Of a stretch of 64,000 nucleotides of DNA, positions 19,323 through 26,000 are shown in pieces. Within the stretch, counting starts at the first letter, position 1. The number at the start of each line of letters is the position of its first letter. The stretch comes from CAVQBL01 sp963710715. GTDB lineage: Bacteria > Pseudomonadota > Gammaproteobacteria > DSM-16500. The notes beneath the pieces are model-generated. The model ran no database searches, had not been told where the DNA came from, and saw only the letters and a list, made by a program, of their open reading frames with translations. The position numbers and the translations under genes are program-made. The stretch spans positions 495,631-559,630 of the forward strand of contig CAVQBL010000013.1 of assembly GCA_963710715.1 (NCBI GenBank), read 5' to 3'.

Positions 19323-19452
19323 CCCTCCCCTCCAGTGCTTTTCTGGAGGGGAGGGTTGGGAGGGGAGGAATTTTAGCCTCCTCTCCCGGCTCGTTACTAA
19401 AAGGCAGTAACGAGCCTCCCTCTCCTCCAACAAAAAGCGTTGGAGGAGAGGG
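19323..19452. repeat. Three consecutive perfect hairpins
   Basis: Three back-to-back stems fill the gap before ugd. CCCTCCCCTCCAG pairs with CTGGAGGGGAGGG (19323-19355, 13 bp). GGCTCGTTACT pairs with AGTAACGAGCC (19388-19416, 11 bp). CCCTCTCCTCCAAC pairs with GTTGGAGGAGAGGG (19418-19452, 14 bp). A relative of the first hairpin recurs at 22876-22908. Strong purine/pyrimidine asymmetry is visible. They may stop transcription from the upstream gene or belong to a small mobile palindrome family. Confidence 0.8.
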
Positions 19453-19485
19453 TAAAATGAATTTTTTAATTTATAGGGGTAGCTC

Positions 19486-20904
19486 GTGAACATTATAGTG
19501 ATTGGAGCAGGTTATGTAGGTTTAGTCACAGGCGCATGTTTTGCTGAATTGGGTAATCATGTTACTTGTGTGGATGTTAATAAGCAAAAAATCTCTAACC
19601 TTAAAAAAGGTATGCTCCCAATTTATGAACCTGGTCTGGAAGCGCTGGTTGTTTCTAATACCCACGATGAACGACTTCATTTTGCAACATCACTAACAGA
19701 AATTAATTCAGAGCCTCAAGTCATTTTTATTGCCGTGGGTACGCCGAGTGATAAAGATGGATCCGCTGATATGCAATATGTGCTTGAAGCAGCGCGTAAT
19801 ATTGGTGCATATATAAAAAATTATTGTGTTGTTGTTGATAAATCAACGGTTCCTGTGGGTGTTGCTGATCAAGTAAAAAATACAATACAAGCGCAATTAA
19901 AAAAACGTGGGTTGACAACAACATTTGATATTGTGAGCAATCCTGAATTTTTGCGTGAAGGAGCGGCGATTGATGATTTTATGCGCCCAGATCGAATTAT
20001 TGTTGGTTGCACATCAAAAAAAGCAAAATCAATTATGATGGAGTTGTACACGCCTATCTTGCGCAATCCCGAAAAAATTTATTTTATGAATGTTAAAGAT
20101 GCCGAAATGACAAAGTATGTTGCGAATGCAATGTTAGCAACAAAAGTTTCTTTCATGAATGAAATGGCTGTGTTGTGTGAGCAAATGGGAGTGGATGTTG
20201 AAAATGTGCGTATCGGGATTGGATCGGATTCACGTATTGGGGATTCGTTTATATATCCAGGTTGCGGTTATGGTGGCTCTTGTTTTCCTAAAGATGTAAA
20301 AGCATTAATTAAAATGGCAGAAAATCATGGTGTAGATCCTCTCGTCTTGCGAGCTGTGGAAGAACGTAATTTTTGGCAAAAACGCGTCTTACCTGAAAAA
20401 ATTAAGCAAATTTTTGGTGATGATTTAACAGGTAAAACCATAGGGGTGTGGGGCTTATCATTTAAGCCGGGCACAGATGACATGCGTGAAGCCTCTTCAC
20501 TGGTGTTGTTGGAAAATCTCATTTCACGCAATGCGCGTGTGCAAGCGTATGATCCTGTTGCTATGCCCGCAGCAAGGCAGTTATTGCCCGATGAGTGGTT
20601 CGCCAAGCAAAAATTATATTTGGCAGAACACCAATACGATGCACTCAAAGATGCAGATGCTTTGGTTTTAGTTACAGAATGGAAACCATTTTGTTATCCC
20701 GATTTAGTCATGCTGAAAAAAATAATGCGCCGCTGTGTTATTTTAGATGGCCGCAATCAATATGATCCTAAACACATGCGAGATGCTGGATTTGAGTATT
20801 ATGGGATAGGGCGTGGTGAAAATCCCCCCGACGCAGAAGAGCATGCGTCGCCCCATTTTTTCAAAGGGGATGATTCTTATATTCTTTCACCCACAACTTC
20901 GTAG
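19486..20904 (+). CDS. ugd: UDP-glucose 6-dehydrogenase
   Basis: A 472-residue NAD-dependent enzyme oxidising UDP-glucose to UDP-glucuronate for polysaccharide or lipid A decoration. The Rossmann motif IVIGAGYVGLVTGACFAE is at the N-terminus, and the catalytic loop GCGYGGSCFPKD carries Cys266. The C-terminal nucleotide domain follows (GVWGLSFKPGTDDMREASS). The start is GTG at 19486. Family members usually end shortly after YYGIGRG. Here about 30 extra residues of unrelated character follow and overlap the convergent cysZ-like gene by 44 bp, which suggests loss of the original stop. Confidence 0.95.
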   Translation: MNIIVIGAGYVGLVTGACFAELGNHVTCVDVNKQKISNLKKGMLPIYEPGLEALVVSNTHDERLHFATSLTEINSEPQVIFIAVGTPSDKDGSADMQYVLEAARNIGAYIKNYCVVVDKSTVPVGVADQVKNTIQAQLKKRGLTTTFDIVSNPEFLREGAAIDDFMRPDRIIVGCTSKKAKSIMMELYTPILRNPEKIYFMNVKDAEMTKYVANAMLATKVSFMNEMAVLCEQMGVDVENVRIGIGSDSRIGDSFIYPGCGYGGSCFPKDVKALIKMAENHGVDPLVLRAVEERNFWQKRVLPEKIKQIFGDDLTGKTIGVWGLSFKPGTDDMREASSLVLLENLISRNARVQAYDPVAMPAARQLLPDEWFAKQKLYLAEHQYDALKDADALVLVTEWKPFCYPDLVMLKKIMRRCVILDGRNQYDPKHMRDAGFEYYGIGRGENPPDAEEHASPHFFKGDDSYILSPTTS

Positions 20905-21778
20905 CCCCTGCAACGGCGGCAGGAATAACAATAAAATTTAGAATTGGAATCATGGTTATGACTAATATGCTGCTACCAAAACCTAATATTAACCCAGGTT
21001 TTTGTTGAATGTACTCACGTAATTTAGCAAATGAAATACGGTTGTTGTCTGAAGGGTAATCTAAATATTGGATTGACATCATCCATGCATGAAATGCAAA
21101 CCAGAGTAGGGCAGCGATGAGTTGTATAATTGGAATAAAAAATAAAATCAATAATAGCAATGCGCGTGGTAAGTAATAAGCAATAATGGCAAGCTGTCTG
21201 CCAATCATGCGCGGCATATCTTTTAAAAATTCCCACAGAGAGCTCTTCAGGGAAGTATTTTGGATTCTAGCGCTCAGATTGCAAGATATTGAAATGTTTC
21301 GATTGAAAAAAAGCGTAGGCGTACTTGCTTGTACGTCGAGCTTTTTTGATTGAGAAACGTTTTCAAGATCGATGCAAGATGAGATGCTAGAATCCAAAAT
21401 ACTTCCCTGAAGAGCTCCAGTTTGTGTAGCCAGTGAATTTCCAGAGAGATAAATTTCTACTTTTTCCGCTAGTAAACTATTAAAAGGCGCACACACTAGA
21501 TTGGCGACAATGACAAATAGATAAGCCATTAACAGAAAAAAACCAATAAAAAATGTGATCCACAACAAACCTTCAATCCAATGTAGCCACCATGGTAAAT
21601 GAGCATGTAACCAATGATTAAATGAACTGAAAAAATGTTTTGCGAATAGGAACAAGCCTACGAATAATAAAATATTAAGTAAGAAGGGGATAATGACAAA
21701 ACGTTTTAAGCCGGGTTTGAAAATTAATTCAAAACCGTTGAGAAGATAGTGAATGCCGGTGATGGGGGTGGTTGTCAT
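20861..21778 (-). CDS. cysZ: CysZ/EI24-family membrane protein with in-frame palindromic insertion
   Basis: A 305-residue EI24-domain membrane protein related to the CysZ sulfate permease. Family features flank the insertion: PFNSLLAEKVEIYLSG on one side and LKDMPRMIGRQLAIIAYYLP, then IQYLDYPSDNN and PILNFIVIPAAVAGAT, on the other. Bacterial CysZ is near 250 residues. The excess comes from residues about 121-180, which are encoded by a 178-bp palindromic element (21240-21417) that keeps the frame open. In CysZ this position is a loop between membrane segments, so the fold could tolerate it. Whether it transports sulfate here is unknown. Confidence 0.85.
   Translation of the reverse strand: MTTTPITGIHYLLNGFELIFKPGLKRFVIIPFLLNILLFVGLFLFAKHFFSSFNHWLHAHLPWWLHWIEGLLWITFFIGFFLLMAYLFVIVANLVCAPFNSLLAEKVEIYLSGNSLATQTGALQGSILDSSISSCIDLENVSQSKKLDVQASTPTLFFNRNISISCNLSARIQNTSLKSSLWEFLKDMPRMIGRQLAIIAYYLPRALLLLILFFIPIIQLIAALLWFAFHAWMMSIQYLDYPSDNNRISFAKLREYIQQKPGLILGFGSSILVITMIPILNFIVIPAAVAGATKLWVKEYKNHPL
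21240..21417. repeat. Palindromic element inside cysZ (RPE-like)
   Basis: A 178-bp element with perfect 32-bp terminal inverted repeats (21240-21271 and 21386-21417; ends GAGCTCTTCAGGG and its complement). Its core, about 108 bp, includes TACAAGCAAGTA and TTTTTTCAATCGAAAC-type boxes. The core aligns with the element at 35239-35422 in the opposite surroundings. It is translated in frame as residues 121-180 of the cysZ product. This is the behaviour described for Rickettsia palindromic elements, but the sequence is not one I recognise. Confidence 0.85.
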
Positions 21779-21805
21779 GGTTTATAAATACTCTAAAGGG
21801 TAAGT

Positions 21806-21880
21806 ATTCACGATTCTTACAAAAAGAACTCGTCATTGCGAGCCTCACGCTTTAGCTTTATGTGAGGCGTGGCAATCCAG
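21806..21880. repeat. GTCATTGCGAG-family palindromic repeat
   Basis: TATTCACGATTCTTAC is followed by GAACTCGTCATTGCGAGCCT, then a CCTCACGC...GTGAGGCG hairpin and GTGGCAATCCAG. It lies between the cysZ start and the Ala-rich orphan. The layout matches the copies at 8262 and 43620. Confidence 0.8.
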
Positions 21881-21936
21881 AATGGTGATAAGTGACGGCG
21901 TGAATAGTTGCTCAAGGTGGGGCCCCATAAACGCAA

Positions 21937-22470
21937 TTATTTGCTGGCACCCTTGCTCATCCTGCGAGCTGCTGCAGCTGTGCTTGCATCTGTAGCTTGC
22001 GCCGAAACGGGACCAAAAGGATTCTCATCTGCAGCAGCTGTTGGAGCCGCCGCACTTGCATTTTTTGCAGTAAAAGCTACAGGTTTGCTTGCACTTGCTG
22101 CTAAATTTGCAAAAAAGTTTTGCTCTGAATTTGTGCTTTTAGCATCGCTAGTAGCAGCACTGCCAGTAGCTGCAGCGTTCAGATTTAATGGAGTAGTATT
22201 TGCTTTCTTCTCTGTCTCTGTTGCGAATCGTTGATACTCTTCAGAATCTTTACCTTCTCTAAACATAGTCCAGCGTCGTGACGCACTCGTCTTGAGTGAT
22301 TTAACTTTCCTACTCACATTAGGTATGCAACCACTTGCATCGTCGCTCTTACTGTCTGAGGACGTAGTCTCTCCGTTAATAGACCCAGCTTGATTTATGT
22401 TGCTCGGATCGTAAGTTGCATCTAAAGGTTTGCTTAGGTCGCTTTGCCCTTTGCTTACTATACTACCCAT
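21937..22470 (-). CDS. Ala/Ser-rich low-complexity orphan
   Basis: A 177-residue hydrophilic protein without a recognisable domain. It starts MGSIVSKGQSDLSKP, which fits the eukaryotic N-myristoylation pattern MGxxxS, and has a basic stretch near residues 55-72. The second half is dominated by Ala, Ser and Thr, and the protein ends ARRMSKGASK. A good AAGGAG site lies 9 bp before the ATG, and codon use looks like that of other genes here, so it is probably expressed. No signal peptide or membrane helix is visible. Orphan proteins of this type are often effectors in intracellular bacteria; that is inference only. Confidence 0.65.
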   Translation of the reverse strand: MGSIVSKGQSDLSKPLDATYDPSNINQAGSINGETTSSDSKSDDASGCIPNVSRKVKSLKTSASRRWTMFREGKDSEEYQRFATETEKKANTTPLNLNAAATGSAATSDAKSTNSEQNFFANLAASASKPVAFTAKNASAAAPTAAADENPFGPVSAQATDASTAAAARRMSKGASK

Positions 22471-22618
22471 TGTGCTACTCCTTCAAAATTATAATATGAA
22501 AAAAAATCATATATCAAAATTTGTACATAGTAAATTTATATTTTATTTCAAAATGGTTAATTTGAATAAAAAATAATCAAACAGAGGCGGGAGAGGAGGT
22601 TATATAGCCTCCCCTCCC

Positions 22619-22863
22619 ATATCATTACCCACATCTCCTTCTGCCAATGAGTGCAAGCGCTGAAGTTAGACCGAAGCCCCGTCATTGCGAGCCCGCGCGC
22701 GCTTTTTTGCGCGGGCGTGGAATCCAGGGAGCACAAAAACGTTCCCCTGGATTGCTTCGCATGAAAAGCACATGCTCGCAATGACGGGGCTTCGGTCTAA
22801 CTTCAGCGCCCACCGCACGTGTGGCATAGTCAGGAGAAATTTTGAGATGTGGGTAATGATATG
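22619..22863. repeat. Composite 245-bp palindromic element, copy 1
   Basis: The terminal repeats CATATCATTACCCACATCTC (22619-22638) and its exact complement (22844-22863) enclose a nested palindrome. In it GCTGAAGTTAGACCGAAGCC and its complement surround a GTCATTGCGAGCCCGCGCG hairpin and a second GTTCCCCTGGATTGCTTCGC arm. A second copy at 46038-46322 is almost identical, but its terminal repeats read ATTCCCC/GGGGAAT instead of ATTACCC/GGGTAAT, so both arms changed together. Short overlapping ORFs in it are by-products and not genes. The neighbouring 22471-22618 holds only AT-rich leader sequence. Confidence 0.85.
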
Positions 22864-22875
22864 CCCCCTCCCTGA

Positions 22876-22908
22876 CTCTCTCCTCCAGAAAAGCACTGGA
22901 GGGGAGGG
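22876..22908. repeat. CTGGAGGGGAGGG hairpin relative
   Basis: An imperfect hairpin CTCTCCTCCAG...CTGGAGGGGAGGG with an AAAAGCA loop. It is the reverse complement of the first hairpin at 19323. It links the composite element at 22619 to the element beginning at 22948. Confidence 0.6.
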
Positions 22909-22947
22909 AACGCAAAGTTCAAGATTTGCCACAACTCTCCAAGGCGA

Positions 22948-23173
22948 TTAAGTTGTGGGTTAATTATTTTTAGATTAACACGCTTATCGCAGATTTTTCT
23001 TACTATCACGCTGTTAGTAATCTGTTTGCAAAAGCGGCCGAGATAAACCTGATAATTTAATTACCAACGCGATTTTGATATCCCATAGGCGTAATTGCCT
23101 AGAGAGGCCGCTGGTTGAAAAGAAGCAAGGACAAATCCAGCGTGTTAATCTAAAAAAATTAACCCCAACTTAA
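22948..23173. repeat. Structured TIR element (226 bp), copy A
   Basis: Terminal inverted repeats of about 38 bp begin TTAAGTTGTGGGTTAA and close with TTAACCCCAACTTAA; inner arms are GATTAACACGCT and AGCGTGTTAATC. The internal boxes ATCTGTTTGCAAAAGCGGCC and GGCCGCTGGTTGAAAAGAAG also face each other as a partial inverted pair. Copy B at 34464-34695 keeps these boxes, while the arms differ by matched changes. No ORF is present, so it is either a non-autonomous element or a structured RNA. The gene-free stretch from here to 23279 holds nothing else evident. Confidence 0.85.
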
Positions 23174-23279
23174 CGCCGCCCCCTGACCTCTCACTAACCA
23201 TTTTTTTATTGCAATTTTCCACCCCATACCTTACGATTTAATGTTACTTCATCATAATGAAAAATAGGGAATTTTGCGG

Positions 23280-24845
23280 ATGCAGCTATTGATGAATAAC
23301 ACGATAACGCAAAGAAAACCGCATCCAATATTGCGTTTTTTTATTATTCTATTTTTAGCGCTTCCTTTAACCGCCTGCATGGTCGGTCCCAATTTTAAAT
23401 CTCCACCTGCACCTAGAACAAAACAATATACTCCAGCACCCGCACCCACTAAAACAGTCAGTGCGCCTGAATCAGGATCAGCAGGAAAAGCGCAGAAATT
23501 TCTATCGGGTAGCGATATTCCCGGACAATGGTGGAAATTATTTCGTTCCCCCGAATTGAATGGATTGATAAATGCGGGAATAGCGAACAGTCCCAATCTA
23601 GATGCTGCAAAAGCAGTGCTGCGTCAATCACGACAAGCATTGATTGCACAAATAGGAACTCTATTTCCCACATTTAGTCTTGGGCTAAGTGCTGAGCGGG
23701 AGCGTTTTTCAGGTGAAGAATTTGGTATTACTACTGCTCCGGGCACACTTCCTACTCCTATAGCAAGCAACATATTCAATGTTTTTACTGCACAAGTGAA
23801 TGTGTCTTACACATTGGATGTATTTGGTGGGCTCAGACGTCAAATTGAAGCGCAAAAAGCGCAAATGGATTATGAATTTTTTGAATTACAAGCAGCGTAT
23901 TTAACGTTAACTTCTAATATTGTGACAACCGCGATTACGGCAGCTTCATTGCAGGCGCAGATTGACGCCACGCGCGAACTCATTCAATTGCAGGTTGATC
24001 AACTTGCTATTGTTAAAAGACAATTTGATTTAGGTGGTGCTTCTAAAGCAGATGTATTAACTCAAGAGACTCAAGTTGCACAAACCCGTGCTACTTTACC
24101 GCCACTTCAACAGCGCTTAGCGCAATCTCATCATGCCATGTCTGTACTCATTGGAGAATTGCCGAGTACAAATCGTTTACCCAAAATTGATTTAGATAAA
24201 TTACACTTGCCGGCGCGTTTACCTGTGAGTCTTCCATCACGTTTAGTAGGCCAACGCCCCGATATACGTGCTGCAGAAGCATTATTGCATTCAGCCAGTG
24301 CACAAGTGGGTGTTGCAACAGCAAATATGCTTCCACAAATTACCTTAACGGGCAGCTATGGTTATCTTAATAATAGGCCAGCTCACTTATTTAGTCCCGA
24401 AAACAATGTTTGGAATATTATTGCAGGCTTAACGCAGCCGATTTTTAGCGGTGGTTCATTAAAAGCAAAACGTTGCCAAGCAATCGCGGCTCTTCAACAA
24501 TCCGCTGCGCAATATAAACAAACTGTGTTACAAGCTTTCCAAAATGTGGCGGATACCTTACGAGCGTTAGAGCATGATGCAAAGACATTGCGTGAGCAAA
24601 AACGAGCTGAAACAGCAGCGCATGACGCATTACTTTTAACGCAAAAACAGTATAAGCTAGGCGGAGTAAGTTATCTTTCATTATTGACCGTACAAAAACA
24701 GTATCAGCAAGCGCGTATTAGTCGCATACAAGCGCAGGCTGCACGCTATACGGATACAGCTGCATTATTTCAAGCGTTAGGTGGCGGATGGTGGAATAAT
24801 CTACGCCCTCCACCCGCCACATGTAGTGGGTATGGGCATGGATAA
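23280..24845 (+). CDS. RND efflux outer-membrane lipoprotein (NodT/OprM family)
   Basis: A protein of about 521 residues forming the outer-membrane channel of a tripartite efflux pump. The signal sequence ends in the lipobox LTAC (Cys33 from this start), and MVGPNFKSP follows as in OprM/NodT proteins. Two TolC-type repeats follow, including RQSRQALIAQIGTLFP and later VGVATANMLPQITLTGSYG. A conserved LVGQRPDIRAAEALLHSA lies between them. The ATG at 23280 has ATAGGGA 10 bp ahead; a Met at 23292 is an alternative. Its last codon overlaps the adaptor gene, so channel, adaptor and pump form one operon. Confidence 0.93.
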   Translation: MQLLMNNTITQRKPHPILRFFIILFLALPLTACMVGPNFKSPPAPRTKQYTPAPAPTKTVSAPESGSAGKAQKFLSGSDIPGQWWKLFRSPELNGLINAGIANSPNLDAAKAVLRQSRQALIAQIGTLFPTFSLGLSAERERFSGEEFGITTAPGTLPTPIASNIFNVFTAQVNVSYTLDVFGGLRRQIEAQKAQMDYEFFELQAAYLTLTSNIVTTAITAASLQAQIDATRELIQLQVDQLAIVKRQFDLGGASKADVLTQETQVAQTRATLPPLQQRLAQSHHAMSVLIGELPSTNRLPKIDLDKLHLPARLPVSLPSRLVGQRPDIRAAEALLHSASAQVGVATANMLPQITLTGSYGYLNNRPAHLFSPENNVWNIIAGLTQPIFSGGSLKAKRCQAIAALQQSAAQYKQTVLQAFQNVADTLRALEHDAKTLREQKRAETAAHDALLLTQKQYKLGGVSYLSLLTVQKQYQQARISRIQAQAARYTDTAALFQALGGGWWNNLRPPPATCSGYGHG

Positions 24846-25983
24846 AACTAAAATGAGAAAACGCATGTTAATCATGCTGATTTGCGTTGGCATTGTGCTT
24901 GGCTGCATTTTTGCCTACAAAGTATTTACTGCTATTATGATCAAACGCTATTTAGTTACACTCAAATCACCGACTATTACTGTTTCAGCCATGCAAGCAG
25001 AATATTCACTCTGGCAACCCAAACTGACCGCATCAGGAAGTGTACGTGCAATTAAGGGCATGGATGTCACGACAGAACTTGCCGGTATGGTGCAAAAAAT
25101 TTATTTCACTCCCGGTACATCTGTCGAAGAAGGGACATTACTCGTGCAATTAAATGCGGATAGTGATATTGCTGCGTTACATGCACTGGAAGCCAATGCA
25201 GAGCTTGCTCAAATCACATTTGAACGTGATAAAGCTCAATATGCTATTCATGCTGTCAGTAAACAAACATTGGATGTGGATGCGGGTAATCTTAAGAATT
25301 TACGTGCGCAAGTTGCTCAACAAGCGGCAACGGTTGCTAAAAAAACGATTCGCGCTCCATTCACCGGTCGCTTAGGTGTTTCTGTTGTTAATCCAGGGCA
25401 ATATCTTAATCCGGGCAATGCCATTGTAACATTGCAATCACTGGATCCAATTTGGGTTGATTTCTATATGCCGCAGCAAGCGCTGGCTCATCTTAGAGCA
25501 GGGCAGACTGTGACTGTGACCAGTGATATTTTTCCCGGCCAAACTTATACGGGTAAGATTACAACAATCAATCCTGCAGTCGATGTGAATACGCGTAACG
25601 TACAAGTAGAAGCCACTGTAGCGAATCCAAAATATGAATTAACTCCAGGAATGTTTGCTGTAGTGGACGTTGTCACGGGGGAACCACAAAACTTCATCAC
25701 ACTGCCGCAAACAGCGATTAGTTATAATCCGTATGGCAATATTGTTTATTTAGTGAAAGAAACCGGTAAAGATGAAAAAGGACCTATTTTGACTGTGACA
25801 CAGATTTTTGTTACCACAGGGGAAACGCGAGGTGATCAAGTAAAAATTCTGCAGGGTTTATCTGAAGGTGATACGGTAGTGACAAGTGGCCAACTTAAAC
25901 TTAAGAATGGTTCTCGAGTTGTAATTGATAATTCAATTCAACCACCTAATAATCCAGTACCTCATTTGCCAAATGAGCATTAA
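24838..25983 (+). CDS. RND efflux periplasmic adaptor (HlyD/AcrA family)
   Basis: A protein of about 381 residues linking the RND pump to the outer-membrane channel. One N-terminal membrane anchor is followed by the lipoyl half (LTASGSVRAIKGMDVTTELA), a short helical hairpin, the second lipoyl half (KKTIRAPFTGRLGVSVVNPG) and the beta-barrel and membrane-proximal domains (ILQGLSEGDTVVTSGQLKL near the end). The short hairpin resembles MexH/VexE-type adaptors. In-frame ATGs at 24832 and 24838 are both possible, and both overlap the stop of the channel gene. Confidence 0.93.
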   Translation: MDKTKMRKRMLIMLICVGIVLGCIFAYKVFTAIMIKRYLVTLKSPTITVSAMQAEYSLWQPKLTASGSVRAIKGMDVTTELAGMVQKIYFTPGTSVEEGTLLVQLNADSDIAALHALEANAELAQITFERDKAQYAIHAVSKQTLDVDAGNLKNLRAQVAQQAATVAKKTIRAPFTGRLGVSVVNPGQYLNPGNAIVTLQSLDPIWVDFYMPQQALAHLRAGQTVTVTSDIFPGQTYTGKITTINPAVDVNTRNVQVEATVANPKYELTPGMFAVVDVVTGEPQNFITLPQTAISYNPYGNIVYLVKETGKDEKGPILTVTQIFVTTGETRGDQVKILQGLSEGDTVVTSGQLKLKNGSRVVIDNSIQPPNNPVPHLPNEH

Positions 25984-26000
25984 ACCTTAAGGATATTTGC

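Noticed and set aside
19323..19452. CRISPR-like array
   Set aside because: The three hairpins have different sequences; there is no constant repeat with unique spacers.
22685..22951. Conserved 82-88 residue ORFs found in both composite repeats (also at 46077-46325)
   Set aside because: They arise from the palindromic DNA itself, appear on both strands, and have no ribosome site or protein-like composition.
22948..23173. Integron attC site, because the ends contain GTTGGGT- and ACCCAAC-like core boxes
   Set aside because: The boxes are in the wrong order (GTTRRRY at the left, RYYYAAC at the right), the element is longer than usual attC sites, and no integrase or cassette array is seen.
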